From Azolla caroliniana (taxonomy: Eukaryota > Polypodiophyta), in NCBI GenBank assembly GCA_043228905.1, contig JBHGNT010000002.1, positions 10,974,001 through 11,038,000 on the forward strand: 64,000 bases of DNA, given 5' to 3'. Below the pieces are notes generated by a model. It was given only the letters and a program-made list of their open reading frames with translations. It searched no databases and was not told the origin of the DNA. Position numbers and translations under genes: made by a program. How positions within the stretch are numbered: position 1 is the first letter of the stretch; each line of letters starts with the position of its first letter. Shown here in pieces: positions 1 to 10,994 of the stretch.

Positions 1-1694
1 TTCTTCAACCTTTTTCTAGCCGGTTGCCCATTTAGCCTTGCTTCTTTGACCCATTGTGCAAGTGTGTCCTCCTTCGACAACCTTTTCATCACCTCAGCAT
101 CGGCTTGCACATCAGCCGCGTCTTGCGATAGCTTTTCCAGTACAATGGGATCTGTTTGGACATTATCAGTAGTTGGGCTCGGTGGGGTCGAATCAAAGTT
201 TTGGGATTCGAAGAAATGTTGCATCAAGTGTTCAAAAACACCATTGTTGTGAACCTTAAATTTACATGTTGTTTCCAATATTTCATGGCTTTTCACTTCG
301 TTGCCTAATTCAACACCATCTTCCAAAAGAATAGGGTGGAGCTGATCTGAAGGAGATATGATAACAGGACTCTTACTTTCACCCACGTTAGCAGCTATCT
401 CCTCATTGGTTGCAGCGTCATCAGCATCAAACACCTCATGCACCCTCCTTAATCCACAAGATTCTACAACAACATGGTCACTAACTAGCTACTCAGCTAC
501 ATCTTAGCTATTGTACTAAACTATGGTAGTAGCTAATTAGCTACCACTTAGTTAATTAGCTACTCAGCTAAAGTATGGTAGTAGCTAATTAGCTACCACT
601 TAGCTACTTAGCTACTCAACTAAACTATGGTAGTAGCTAACTAGCTACCACTTATCTAATTAGCTATTGTACTAAACTATGGTAGTAGCTAATTGGCTAC
701 CACTTAGCTAATTAGCTACTCAACTAAAGTATAGTTGTAGCTAATTAGCTACCACTTAGCTAATTAACGACATGTTAGCTAATTAGCTACTACACTACAA
801 CCATAACAGCTAAATAGTTTCCACACTTTATACGGCTTACCTAATTAGTAAAGATGTAACTAATTAGCTACACTATGGTCACAAGTAGCAATTTTACCTG
901 CTAGTTTTCTCCACTCATCTGGGAGAGTGGTACTGCAATCTCCCAATCAGAATGCAACAATGTGAAAGGCATATTGAAAACAAACGATATGGTATTTGTG
1001 TCGGCATGGTTGTAGGTGAACCAACAGAGTAGCAGATTTGTCCTCTACACGTAATCCGCAAGCGATGCAACGTGCTTGAACAATCAATATATTGTTTCTT
1101 GGTTCTCCTTCATTTGGTAAGGGAGCAAGAATGTTCAGGTCCAATTCTTGTCTGCTCTTTACCATCCCTTCTACAAAATGTAGTTGTTTCTTAAGGAAGC
1201 TAACTACCTGTTCTTGACGGGAGTATTGTTCCTTCAACGCAGCTGAGAAATTTACCGATTAATTATTCCTACAACAAGAATTGGACCTGAATTGTAGCTT
1301 GTCCAAATTGTAATCAGCGATAGTATTTACACCTAGAAGGTCCAGGTTCACTGAAAGAACCTAGATCTCTATCTATAGTTGAATTTTCCATTGGGGATCC
1401 AACGATGCCTCAATTTCAAGCTCATGTTGAGCAACCTATTTCAGATAATGCCTCACTAGCACATTTTCATGTACAATTTATTTATAACATATTACATACT
1501 AGCAAAACAATAGGTACCTGAATCTTATTTCTGATTGTTGTAATTGCCAAAGTGACTTTGCTCTCCATCGTAGCAACCAATGTTGCTTTCTCTAAATCAG
1601 TCTTAAAAAACTCCAATGTCTCATAGGCTTCATGAACATTTTTTAGCATATAACTAATCAATGTCTCACCTGTATCATCGACATTGGCTTTCAT
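1..1694 (-). pseudogene. Multi-exon RING-H2-like gene, decayed or partial
   Basis: The only candidate host gene; not recognised beyond its zinc-binding motif. Four exons join in phase on the minus strand: 1694-1518 (starts MKANVDDTGET, donor CAG|GTACCT), 1435-1333 (acceptor AATAG, donor TAG|GTGTAA), 1242-898 (acceptor TCTCAG, donor GCAG|GTAAAA) and 463 to beyond base 1 (acceptor TTGTAG). Exon 3 has CIACGLRVEDKS, then PCRHKYHIVC: a Cx2C pair followed by C-x-H-x2-H-x2-C as in RING-H2 fingers. The last Cys pair is not clear. Exon 4 is acidic and ends with a basic stretch (QPARKRLKK). Exon 2 has two in-frame TAG codons and exon 3 a TGA, so it is probably a pseudogene, unless the exon ends are wrong. 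The splice model is my inference; the motif is seen directly. Confidence 0.5.
500..800. repeat. About 52-bp minisatellite in the third intron
   Basis: About five degenerate copies of a unit built from TAGCTAATTAGCTACCACT, CTACTCAACTAAA and TATGGTAGTAGC fill most of the interval between exons 3 and 4 of the RING-like gene. Short related pieces (GTAGCTAATTAGCTA) recur at about 2628-2645, beside the truncated gypsy LTR. Confidence 0.8.
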
Positions 1695-2664
1695 TTTGTG
1701 TCGGTTTGTTGGGAGTCGGTAGTTACATCATCAACTACCATGCTCCAAAATCTTGCCATTTTTTGTTGCAAGCTCCCCATCTTCCGACATCTTTCTACCA
1801 ATGCCTCACCATAAATTGCCCAAGATACCCTTTACATTTCAGGGTCATGAGATTCCTTCGTTGGTTTGCAAAACTTGTATGCAAAATTTCTGGCAAATGA
1901 AACGAACAACTTGTTGTTGACAAATTGCGATAGAATTTGTCATGAGAATTGGTGCAATCAGAATCAGAAATTTGTAATTGGAAATTTGTAACCAGAAACT
2001 TGTAATTTGAAATTTGTAATCAGAAACCCTAAACCAGTTAAGGAAAACACAAACTCTAATCATCACTAAAGGCAGAAATCAACCGTAATATGAAATTCTG
2101 TCAATCGGAAACACACCTGTTGCTACACCCCGATCTTCATGACATCCTTGTTTGGGACTCCAATGACTTTGCCCTATTCGATTTTTGGGAAAGATGAACA
2201 AGCACCAAAGTTACAGACAATTATCAGAAAGGAAAAAAAAGTGTTTTTTTAATATGTAACTGATACATACATGGACAAGGATCGAACTAGTCGTGTGTTG
2301 TAGCTCTGAAGGTGCAATGTTGATCTCAGAGTTTTTGTGCTGTTGCAGGAGCTTCATCTACGTTCGTGTTCAGACTACTCCATCTGTTTGGAGTTCGAAC
2401 TCGAACTCAAGATTATCAGGAATTTCATGACATTCAAGTCTACCTTAGATGATGGCACTATTCCCCAAGTTCCACTACGTCAGAAACCAAAGTTCAAATA
2501 TTTGAGTATTCTCATAAATTAAATGCCATGTATTTAACTAATAAAACATAAAATTTCGTAAACCATCCTTATGATTTTCCCACAAAATACTAGCTAAACA
2601 AATAGCTAACTAGTTGTGGCCATTTTAGTAGCTAATTAGCTATAATAGTGTTTCCACTTGCATG
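1695..2664. other. Upstream region of RING-like gene, no clear gene
   Basis: No convincing reading frame on either strand. At about 1965-2035 there are four short copies of a TTTGTAAT-type word (AATTTGTAA/AACTTGTAA) next to AACCCTAAA. Read on the minus strand this resembles a plant 5' leader and may be the promoter and leader of the RING-like gene, but no TATA box was located with confidence. The right end (2520-2664) is AT-rich. Confidence 0.4.
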
Positions 2665-2965
2665 CTTTTACCCACATGGCATAAGTAGAAACATGAAAAT
2701 ATAGGTCTAAAAACAAGTGACCTAGCCTAATGGTATGTGCGTTGCATTTGGTATGTGGGGTCGTGGGTTCAAGTCTCTCAAATGTTATTCAATACAATAT
2801 TTTCGTTTATCTTTATATCCTTTATGATACCTTAAAACAAATAACCTAACCTAGTTGTATGTACTTCCTACTTGGTGTGTGAGATTATGGGTACAAGTCT
2901 TTCCAATATTACTTAATACAATATGTAAGTATATATTTATATTGTGAGGCAAATCCTTCATGACA
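2665..2965 (-). repeat. Gypsy D 3' LTR, truncated
   Basis: Matches 53950-54248 over its full length. It starts (minus strand) TGTCATGAAGGATTTG right after the polypurine tract. About 300 bp of the roughly 627-bp LTR remain; the distal part is missing and the sequence turns into unrelated AT-rich DNA near 2665. It contains two tRNA-like modules on the plus strand. Confidence 0.8.
2718..2905 (+). other. Two tandem tRNA-like modules in the D LTR
   Basis: Module 1 has an A-box match TAGCCTAATGG (2723-2733) and a B-box match GGTTCAAGTCT (2766-2776). Module 2 has weaker forms, TAACCTAGTTG (2847-2857) and GGTACAAGTCT (2890-2900). Spacing is as in tRNA genes. Both modules recur in the other LTR (about 54008-54061 and 54131-54182). 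No full cloverleaf was found, so these are tRNA-derived or SINE-like sequences, not tRNA genes. Confidence 0.55.
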
Positions 2966-2977
2966 CCTACCCCCTCT
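2966..2977 (-). other. Gypsy D polypurine tract
   Basis: On the minus strand AGAGGGGGTAGG lies directly before the 3' LTR start TGTCATG. A purine run here is where plus-strand DNA synthesis starts in LTR retrotransposons. Confidence 0.75.
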
Positions 2978-3032
2978 AAACTTGCACATTGGTTGTGTAT
3001 AGTTCGTCCAACACTTCCTCCGACTCTTTTAG

Positions 3033-4345
3033 TTATTCTCCTTTTTCACAAAATTCGGGCTCTAGTGACTCCCTCATTTTAAATATTTTAATCCTTTTTC
3101 CTGCAATTGGGATACGAATTTCTGTCCCATCTAATTCATTGAAGAAATATGTGGCCTTATCTGTTATTTTCCTAACTTCATAAGGTCCAAACCATCTTTT
3201 TGCGAACTCCCGAATAGTACTGTATTGATTATCTAGGCTACTATCATATACTAATACCCAATCTCCCTCTTGTACCTTTCTTGGTCGTATTCTTTTCATC
3301 TTGTCAAATCTGTCCTTATTCTTGATTCTTGCCTTTTTCAATCTAGTAGCAGTTGTTTCTATGTCTTTTGTCCTTGATTGAAGTTGTCGTATCCGAATCA
3401 CAAGTAAATCTTCCCTACTCATTTCTGATTCCCACGACAACACAACCCATGTAGTTATCTTTTCTTCCATTGGCATTATCAGCTTCTGTCATGTGATTAA
3501 TTCTGCAGCCATATATCCAGTAATAGTGTTGTCAGTTGTCCTATCAGCCCACAGTGCATAGGGTAATCATTAACCCGTCCTTTACATGCCTTTGCCAAAG
3601 CTTTGACTAATGGCCCATGTCCTCTTTCTATCTTTCCATTAGCTTCCGGATTGTACGGCGTTGTCAAAGAAAGCTGAATTCCTACTTTGTCAAAAAAATC
3701 TTGAGCTTCCACAGAATTGAGCTCTCACCTATCTGCCAGTATCTTCCCGATACATCCATATCTACAAACAATCTCCTCCAAGATGAATTGGCATACTCCT
3801 AATGTCCCATTTGTTCACAATGCACATCCTTCAACTAGATTTGCTAGAACTTCTCTTGTAAGAACCAAGTATCTCTTTTGTCCTACTCCAAGTAGCATTG
3901 TAACCAAATCTATCATCCACTTGTAATGCACCCCCAGTGAGTATGTTGGATGAAACCCATTACAAAATTTTATATTTGAATAATATTTACAAGTGGGACA
4001 AGTTTCCACATACTTTTTTATTTCCTCATAGTTTTGAGGCCACCAAAACCGTTCTTTAATCTTACTGAAAGTAGCCCACACTCCTCGATGACCAACCCAT
4101 TCTTTGTCATGCAACTCTCTCATTATCTCCTTTCTTTGCACTTCAGAACTTATTACTCTTTGCAGGTTTCTAGTCTTGGTTTTCAGATGTTGCCATAGAT
4201 ATCCTTCATGTAGGAAGAACTTATGGGTTTTCTTACGAAATTGCGCGAACTCTTTTCTAGATAGACCTTTGTCCTTGTCAGGGGTTTGTAGATATTTCCC
4301 TATTTCCTTGAATTCTTCTTCATACTCCTCTTCTAAAAATTGCAT
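3033..4345 (-). pseudogene. Gypsy D integrase
   Basis: Joins element cDNA to target DNA. The N-terminal HHCC finger is visible (ELHDKEWVGHRG, later CPTCKYY), then the start of the catalytic core (YKWMIDLVTM), a core section PYNPEANGKIERGHG (the catalytic Glu region), and a C-terminal part with GDWVLVYDSS and FAKRWFGPYEV. No chromodomain was seen. Frame breaks near 3815 and 3490 and in-frame stops split it into three readings (4345-3815, 3712-3497, 3476-3033). It follows the RNase H end at 4355 and lies just before the PPT. Confidence 0.85.
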
Positions 4346-4354
4346 TCCTCCTTC

Positions 4355-4592
4355 TCAGCTAATGCTTGTGGTAAAGACTATTTGTTCTTTGTCCTCATCG
4401 TCCAAGTCTGGAATCTCCTCTTCCTTATACCTTTCTCTTGATAACATATCTACTATTGCATTTCTATTCTCAGAGATATGTCTAACTTCAGGGTTGATTG
4501 ATCTAATATAGATACACCATCTTAACATGGCTTGATCTAGAATATCACAATTCGTTATGATACCAAGAATAGGCAAACAATTTGTTTTTATT
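4355..4592 (-). pseudogene. Gypsy D RNase H, distal part
   Basis: Contains MLRWCIYIRSINPEVRHI and NAIVDMLSRERY, the typical end of gypsy RNase H. It continues the reading interrupted at 10385 by copia B1; the flanking 5-mers are TTATT (4588-4592) and CTATT (10385-10389). An acidic linker (PDLDDEDKEQ) follows. Confidence 0.85.
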
Positions 4593-5005
4593 TGTTGAGC
4601 GGCAAGCTGAACTGGAGCCGGATCAGCTGAATAAGCCTGAGCCGGCAAGCGAGACGGATCGGTAAGCTGTGAGCAACCGAGCCGGCAAGCAACCGAGCCG
4701 GTGAGCTGGGGAGCCGGTTAGCCGGATCCGATCAGTAACCGAAAGCCTAGTATTAGTGTAGACTACTAGGCAATTATAGTCTCGTAGTAAGTTCAGATGC
4801 TCATGTGAGCATTGAAGTACGCGGTACTTCTATCAGTCCCACGAGGACTTGTATAAATAGTGCTACTGAGCATAGTTGTATGTACAGAGTGATCATATTG
4901 TTTTTCAATATAGTGTTTACGTTCTGCTCTCTCTGTCTCTCGCGTGTACTCTGTGTATTCCCTACTTTCTCTGTTTTCTAACACTTCCGCAAGTAATCGT
5001 TAACA
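4593..5005 (+). repeat. B1 5' LTR with TATA box
   Basis: Begins TGTTGAGCGG and ends GTTAACA; matches 9987-10384. A TATA box (TATAAATA, 4852-4859) lies between U3 and the CT-rich leader. The U3 has repeated GAGCCGG and CCGGATC words. Confidence 0.92.
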
Positions 5006-5017
5006 TGGTATCAGAGC
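5006..5017 (+). other. B1 primer-binding site (tRNA-iMet)
   Basis: TGGTATCAGAGC directly follows the LTR end. This is the standard plant copia PBS, complementary to the 3' end of initiator tRNA-Met. Confidence 0.92.
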
Positions 5018-5100
5018 GGGAGGGTTGAGAACCTCCTCTGCAGCTGACAAACGCTTGAAAGCAAACCCTAACAGGTCGTAAAACAACAGACAGAGAAGTG

Positions 5101-6013
5101 ATGGATAGAGGGATGGCTTGCTCGCTCCCTGTGGAGAAACTTGACAGATCCAACTATGCATCTTGGTCGTATAAGATGCACTAGTACCTGCTTGGGCATG
5201 GCTATTGGAGTTTCGTCGAAGGAGCCAACGAAACAGCACCTGATGCGGCACATAAGGACTTCCCAGTGTGGGAACAATCGGCAAGTAGAGTGATGTACTA
5301 CTTCGCGTCCAGTGTCAGAGACCAGCTGCTGAGCCACATCCGAGACGTCAAGATGCCGAAGAAGGTTTTCGGCGCAAGCACTACAGCCCGGAAGCTGCAA
5401 CTCCGACAAGAGTTGAGCAATGTCCGACAGAAGGACATGTCGGTGGCGGATTACACGGCCCGGATCTAAGAGATCTGTGACTCGCTTGCCTCTATCAACG
5501 TTACCGTAGACGAAGACGAGATGGTACAAGTCTGTCTTGGGGGCTTGGCGTCTAAGTTCAGAGCGTACCGAACGGCGGTGTGTACAAGGGAGAATACGCC
5601 ATCATTTTTCAACTTACAGTCGATGCTCCTTGTAGAGGAGAACCACGCCGGTGCATCAACTAGCGCACCCACTGATAGCCGAATGTTGTACACGGAGGCG
5701 GATCAGTCCCGTGGGCGTGGTGGACGAGGCGGGTCGGCACACAATGGAGGCGGCTGGCAAGAGCAAGAACAAAGGCACAAAGAACGTGCCGACGGCAGTT
5801 CCGGGACAGGTAGGGGGAGTCATGGTGACACCGGAAGACGGCAAGAGAAGCCAGCAACGGAATGCTGGTACTGTGGCAAAAAGGGCCACAGAGAAAGCGA
5901 GTGCTGGAGAAAACGAGCCGATTCGGACAAATCCGGATCCAGCAAGGTCGTCAAAGCTTGCACTACGCGAAGGGATCGGGAGGATCCAAGAACGGTAAAG
6001 GGCCAACCTTGGT
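5101..6013 (+). pseudogene. B1 gag
   Basis: Nucleocapsid-type structural protein. It starts ATG at 5101 (MDRGMACSLPVEKLD), the start shared by the other copia copies here. The UBN2-like gag core follows (TTARKLQLRQELSN, DYTARI, VCLGGLASKF), then a CCHC knuckle CWYCGKKGHRESECW near 5865-5910. In-frame stops: TAG at 5182-5184 (Gln in sister copies) and TAA after DYTARI. About eight codons present in B2 are missing near 5356 without a change of frame. The gag frame does not run into the protease frame, so a single-base indel lies near 5950. Confidence 0.88.
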
Positions 6014-7500
6014 AATGAAGCACGAGGCGAATTCGATGAAGAAGACCACTTCCAAATCAGAGGAAGTGTGGTATGTTGATTCTGGTGCGTCGAACCACAT
6101 GACGAGCCACAAAGAGTGGTTCTCCTTTTTGGAGAAACCGAATCAACCAGGAGTTGTCGAAACCGGAGACGACACTCCTCACTCAATCATGCACGTCGGA
6201 GAAGTCCCTTTGAGCCACATCAGATAGAAGGGGAGGCTGATGAACATATTACACGTTCCGACAATCACGAAGAACCTGGTGTCAGTCGGACAGATCGTCG
6301 ACCAGGGGATGCAGGTGCGGTTTACGCACCTTGTGTGCTTTATCGAGGAAGAGGGCCAGATTATTGCGCAAGGGCGTAGAGACGGGAGGATGTTTATCCT
6401 CAACACCAATGACATTGGCACTTCTCTGTTTGCAAAAGGACAGAAGGTCGAATCGGACATCGACTTGTGCCACAATCGGATAGGCGACGTCAATTACCAG
6501 AGGCTTCAAAACCTGCAAACGAAACAAGTTTTTTTCGGTTTGCCAAAGTTCAGCGACCGGAAGGCCCAAGTATGTGAAGCCTGCCAACTCGGGAAGCAAC
6601 ACCGGCTTCCATTCCCTACCGAACGTAACTGGAGTCGTAACAAGCTCGACCTAATCCATTCAGATGTGTGGGGACCGACATAGAATGTTAGTCTTGGCGG
6701 GAGTCGATATTTCGTCTCCTTCATCGACAACTATACGTGACACACATGGATCTACCTCATTGAGTGGAAGAGTGACGTCTTCGAGTGCTTCCTGAGCCTC
6801 CAAAGCATGGTGGAACGGGAATTGGAGAGGAAGATCAAATGCCTGCGGTCGGATGGCAGGAAAGAATACTTTTCTGGCCAATTCAACAGTTATCTGCAGC
6901 AACAAACGGGAATTTGGCGAGAGTTCAGCTGCAGATACACACCGCAACAGAATGGTGTTGCCGAGAGGAAGAACCGGTCGCTTATCGATGCGGCAAGGGC
7001 AATGCTGGAGGAGAAGAGCATGCCCAAATTCTTCTGGGCGGAGGCAGTCTGAACGGTTGTCTACATCCAAAACCGGATCGGTGACAAGGTGTCAGCTCAC
7101 GAGCTGTATTTCGGGTGGAAGGCGAATTTGAGACACCTTAAGATCTTTGGTAGCATTGCATATGTGCATGTACCGGATGAGAAGCGAAGGAAGATGGATG
7201 CAAAATCGGAAAAGTGCATCCTAGTTGGCTATGCTCAAGAACAAAAGGGTTATAAGTGTTATAACCCCCGGACAAGGCAGGTCCGAGTTAGTCGAGATGT
7301 CGAGGTTGATGAATCGGCATCGTGGTACTCCTTACCGACTCTGACTTCCGAATCTGACCCGATGCCGGAGGATGAGGCTAGTGAGCCTGGACCGGCCTAG
7401 GTAGAGGAAGATGAAGTGTGGACTCAGGATGAGAGTCCGGAATCGTTTCGGTTGAGCGGGCCGAACGAGAGACTAAGTCAATCCTACTAGTCCGATGAGG
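6014..7500 (+). pseudogene. B1 protease and integrase
   Basis: Protease active site VWYVDSGASNHM (D-S-G) is at about 6068. The integrase zinc finger is damaged (LCHNRIGDVN for the usual HxRxGH pattern) but CEACQLGK remains. The catalytic core shows D in IHSDVWGP, D in CLRSDGRKEYF and E in NGVAERKNRS (D,D,E). It continues with the conserved KKCILVGY-like segment (KCILVGYAQEQKGYKC). Stops include TAG near 6226, TAG in place of Gln near 6682, TGA near 6738 and TGA near 7050. Confidence 0.88.
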
Positions 7501-9347
7501 AACCGGTGAGTAGTGGAGACTCTGTCATGCACTCCCTGCGCAAGGAACCGAGGAGATGGTTCACACGCCAAGAGAAGGGGAAGAAGAAGATGCCGGAATT
7601 CGAAACCGGCAATGATGAGTTGGATCGGCGTGCATCCAACTCCGGCAAGGAGATAGGTGGATCTTCGGCAACAAAGACCAAACCGGCCAAGAAGGGCCTC
7701 AAACCGGGTAACGGTGAGTTACGCCGGTCCACCCACCAGAAGGATCTCATCAAGCGGTACGGGTACAATGAGTACATGGCGCATCACTATGCGTACATGA
7801 CTAAGGTGGTGGGGGTGCGTGAGCCAGAGAGCTACGTAGAAGCGACCAAGGATGCAAATTGGCATGCTGCTATGGAGGAAGAAATGCGGGCATTTGATGT
7901 CAATGAGACATGGGAACTGGTTGACCCTCCTCGTCACTGTAAACTGATCGGATGCAAGTGGATATACAAGGTAAAGTACAACGCTGATGGTTCTGTTAAA
8001 CGGTATAAAGCCCGGTTAGTGGAGAAGGGATACGCACAGACCCACGGAATCGACTACGACGAGACCTTCGCTCCTGTAGCGAAGATGACGACGGTTCGAG
8101 TGGTGTTGGTGGTTGTTGCGGCAAGGGGGTGGCATCTTCATCAAATGGATGTGAAGAATGCATTTCTTTAAGGTGATCTTGAAGAAGAACTCTTTATGAC
8201 TCAGCCTCCCGTTTTCAATTGGAGATGAACAAGTCGGCGGTATGTCTACTGAAGAAGTCGTTGTATGGCCTGAAGCAAGCCCCTCGAGCTTGGAATGTGA
8301 AGATCACGTACCGGTTGTGTAAGATGGGGTTTGTGGCCTCCAAATCGTACTCTTCATTGTTCATCCGGCAAGGCTCAGCCGGGGCAGTATGTATACTGCT
8401 GTATGTTGATGATCTAGTCATCACCGGACCGGGTGTTCCAGAAATCAACTGCGTCAAGTCCCAGTTGTCGGACGCATTTGAGATGAAGTTCTAGGGGACC
8501 TTCATTATTTTCTTGGGATCGAGGTGATCCGAACCCCAGACGACATATTGCTCTCACAACGACATTACGTTTTGAATATGTTGTACAAGTTCGGTACGAC
8601 AGAATGTCGACCTGTATCCACACCCTTGGACCTGAACCAGAAGCTTCATCCCAACTCCGGACAGGCCTGCAACGAGAACGGTTCCGGCAAATTGTCGGAA
8701 GCCTTCTTTACTTGACTATCACGCGACCCGACATTAGCTATCCGGTCGGAATGATAAGTCAGTTCATGCAAAAGCCGACCGTGGAGCACCTTCAATGTGC
8801 ACAAAGGATATTGCGGTATGTCAGCGGCACGAAGGACCGAGGACTGTTATACCGGCGAGGTATACCCGAAGAGCTCGTGGGTTACACAGATGCCGACTGG
8901 GCTGGCGATGCATCAGATCGCTGATCAATCTCCGGTTACATGTTTTCCCTAGGTAGCGCGGTTGTTGCGTGGAACAACAAAAAGCAGCCAACAATTGCTC
9001 TGTCGAGCACTAAGGCTGAGTATCGTGGCGCTACCCTTGCCACCTGTGAAGCCATTTGGCTTCGGTGATTGCTGCAAGACCTACGGATCGAGGTCCCGTC
9101 CCCGATTTTGGTCTACTGCGACAACATCAACAGCATGGAACTCGCCAAGAACCCTGTATTCCATGCTCGCAGAAACCACATAGAAGTGCACTATCACTTT
9201 ATGCATGAGCATGTCCTGAGCGATGAGGTCGACCTTTGGAATGTTCACACAGACCGGCAAGTTGCCGACATCTTCACCAAACCGCTCGGATCGGACAAGT
9301 TGCAACACTTCACCGAAATGCTTGGTGTTCAACATCTCGACGCGCCA
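7501..9347 (+). pseudogene. B1 reverse transcriptase and RNase H
   Basis: After a charged linker ([13 protein letters not shown]), the RT starts near [13 protein letters not shown] and shows [22 protein letters not shown] and the catalytic LLYVDDLVITG (about 8398). RNase H follows with GYTDADWAGD, AEYRGATLATCE and IFTKPLG. The frame changes between 8171 and 8219, near 8490 (one base lost before GDLHYF-type sequence) and near 8640. TAA at about 8168 and TGA codons near 8922 and 9067 interrupt it. Confidence 0.88.
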
Positions 9348-9995
9348 CACTTGAGGGGGAGAACAGGCAAGGACACCGGAATGGGCAAAGGCAAAGAGAC
9401 TGCCGATTGCTCCGGTGAGGGAACCACCGATGAAGGGAAAGTCAAGAAGAAGAAAGGAGCCGAGTTGACAAGGGAAGTTGACACGTCCAAACAAGTCGGA
9501 ACAAGCGGCATCAACGGCAGAGTCAAGAAGGACAGAGCCGATCGAAGGAAGAAGGCCAAGACCTGGATATGGTCCGATGTGGTGAAGGTCTTGGAACCAG
9601 AAGACGAATCGGGAGCAACCGATTCGGACAAGAGCTAGAATGAATCGGAGATAGTCGATTCGGTTCAAAAGACAGATTCGGAAGAACCGGATCAATTCAA
9701 GTCCAAGCAAACACGGACGCAGCGGAAGTCGATGCCATCGCGGAGGAACTGATGGATCCATAAGCGCCGGAATCATAGCAATGAAGGACCTGAGAGGGGC
9801 CTTTTGAGCAGACATACCGACCAAGAAGATCAAGACGCGCAGAACAAGAGGGGTCGCAGCAAACAAAACCGGACCGGATGAGGAGCGCGAGCAAGGCGGA
9901 GCGACGCCAGGAGAACTTGGTTGGAAGAACCGACTGCCACAGAGACTGACACAAGGATCCAACCTCAAGTTGAGCTTGAGGGGGAGTGTTGAATG
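9348..9995 (+). pseudogene. B1 charged C-terminal extension after RNase H
   Basis: The reading continues about 210 codons past RNase H, first HLRGRTGKDTG, then a Lys-rich part, IWSDVVKVL and a Ser/Glu/Asp-rich part, and reaches QVELEGEC on the polypurine tract. The stop would be the TGA in TGTTGA at the LTR start. Related extensions occur in A+, A- and H (WSDVV and QVELE motifs). Function unknown. The copy has several stops (9636, 9748 and later). The PPT is GAGGGGGAG at 9978-9986. Confidence 0.7.
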
Positions 9996-10384
9996 ACAAG
10001 ATCAACTAGAGCCGGATCGGCTGAATAAGCTTGAGCCGGCAAGCGAGACAGATCGGTAAGCTGTGAGGAACCGAGCCCGCAATCAACAGAGCTGGTTAGC
10101 CGGATCCAATCAGTAATCGGAAGCCTAGTATTAGTGTAGACTACTAGGCAATTATAGTCTCGTAGTAAGTATCAGATGCTCGTGTGAGCATTGAAGTACA
10201 CAGTACTTCTGTCAGTCCCACGAGGACTTGTATAAATAGTGCTACTGAGCATAGTTGTATGTATAGAGTGATCATATTGTTTTTGAATATAGCGTTTACG
10301 TTCTGCTCTCTCTATCTCTCCCGTGTACTGTGTGTATTCCCTACTTTCTCTGTTTTCTAATGCTTCTGCAAGTAATCGTTAACA
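9987..10384 (+). repeat. B1 3' LTR
   Basis: TGTTGAATGACAAG to GTTAACA; matches the 5' LTR with indels in the CCGG-rich part and scattered C/T and G/A changes. The gypsy D RNase H resumes right after it. Confidence 0.92.
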
Positions 10385-10740
10385 CTATTATTACTTGAAC
10401 ACCAATTAAGTAATCTCTATTTGTCTTAACTGTTGCTAATATCCCCCATATCTCTCTTTTGACCTATGCATATTTTATTTGTCGACCACTAAGAACCTTC
10501 GCTCCGAATCGGACTGGATACCTTTCTACCCCATCTTGTTGGTTTATCACCCATCCAATTCCAATGGAACTGGAGTCTACTATGAGATATATGGGCCGGG
10601 TGTAGTCAGGTTGCTTTAATGGTGGAGCTTGTGCTAAGTAGGACTTTAATTTCCTCATTGCTTCTGAATGCTCTTCACTCCATTCAAATGTTTCTTAGGA
10701 GTCTATTTAAAGGTTCAGATAAATGGGCATAATCCAGATT
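10385..10740 (-). pseudogene. Gypsy D RT end and RNase H, proximal part
   Basis: Reads (minus) LDYAHLSEPLNRLLRNI, EWSEEHSEAMRKLKSYL, YLIVDSSSIGIGWVI and GRQIKYA: the RT thumb to RNase H region of gypsy pol. A stop follows LLRNI and TAG replaces Gln after IKYA. It joins upstream to 50098 (across copia C) and downstream to 4592 (across copia B1), both in frame. Confidence 0.88.
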
Positions 10741-10830
10741 TGTAATGAGGAGCAAGAGTGGCTGAGATGCAGCGGATGGACTGTGTGTACATAAGGCCAA
10801 AATAGAGAGAGAGTTTAAGACAGAGATAAC
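10741..10830 (-). repeat. Copia C 3' LTR, distal piece
   Basis: Matches 49848-49938 (AGGAGCAAGAGTGGCTGAGA shared). It ends at ATAAC, the target duplicated by S3 and A+. The remaining piece is 43511-43669. Confidence 0.88.
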
Positions 10831-10994
10831 TGTCATGATAACACTCACATCATGCATCGAAAGGATCATGACACTCACATTATGACTCGAAACGATTTGA
10901 ACCCACGACCTTGTTGTACACATGTCAAATCCTTAATCATTGTATTAATATTCTTATAAGTATAAGTTTTAGAATATGAAATCTAATATCATAG

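Larger units (their letters stand above)
4593..10384 (+). mobile_element. Ty1/copia element B1, full length, decayed
   Basis: LTRs at 4593-5005 and 9987-10384, PBS, gag, protease, integrase, RT, RNase H and PPT in plant copia order. The near-TSD TTATT/CTATT flanks it inside the RNase H of gypsy D. Coding regions hold many stops and several frameshifts, so it is not autonomous. The LTRs are rich in CCGG-containing words (GCCGGATC, GAGCCGG). Confidence 0.93.

Noticed and set aside
1845-2066. Small protein rich in Phe and Tyr upstream of the RING-like gene
   Set aside because: Arises from repeated TTTGTAAT words and has no homology that I recognise.
2718-2780. Functional tRNA gene
   Set aside because: A and B boxes are present but no acceptor or anticodon stem could be paired, and it occurs in each LTR copy.
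9081-9968. A 295-codon open reading on the minus strand
   Set aside because: Lies opposite the B1 RNase H and charged extension, whose plus-strand frame is conserved in A+, A- and H. The minus reading has no recognised motif.
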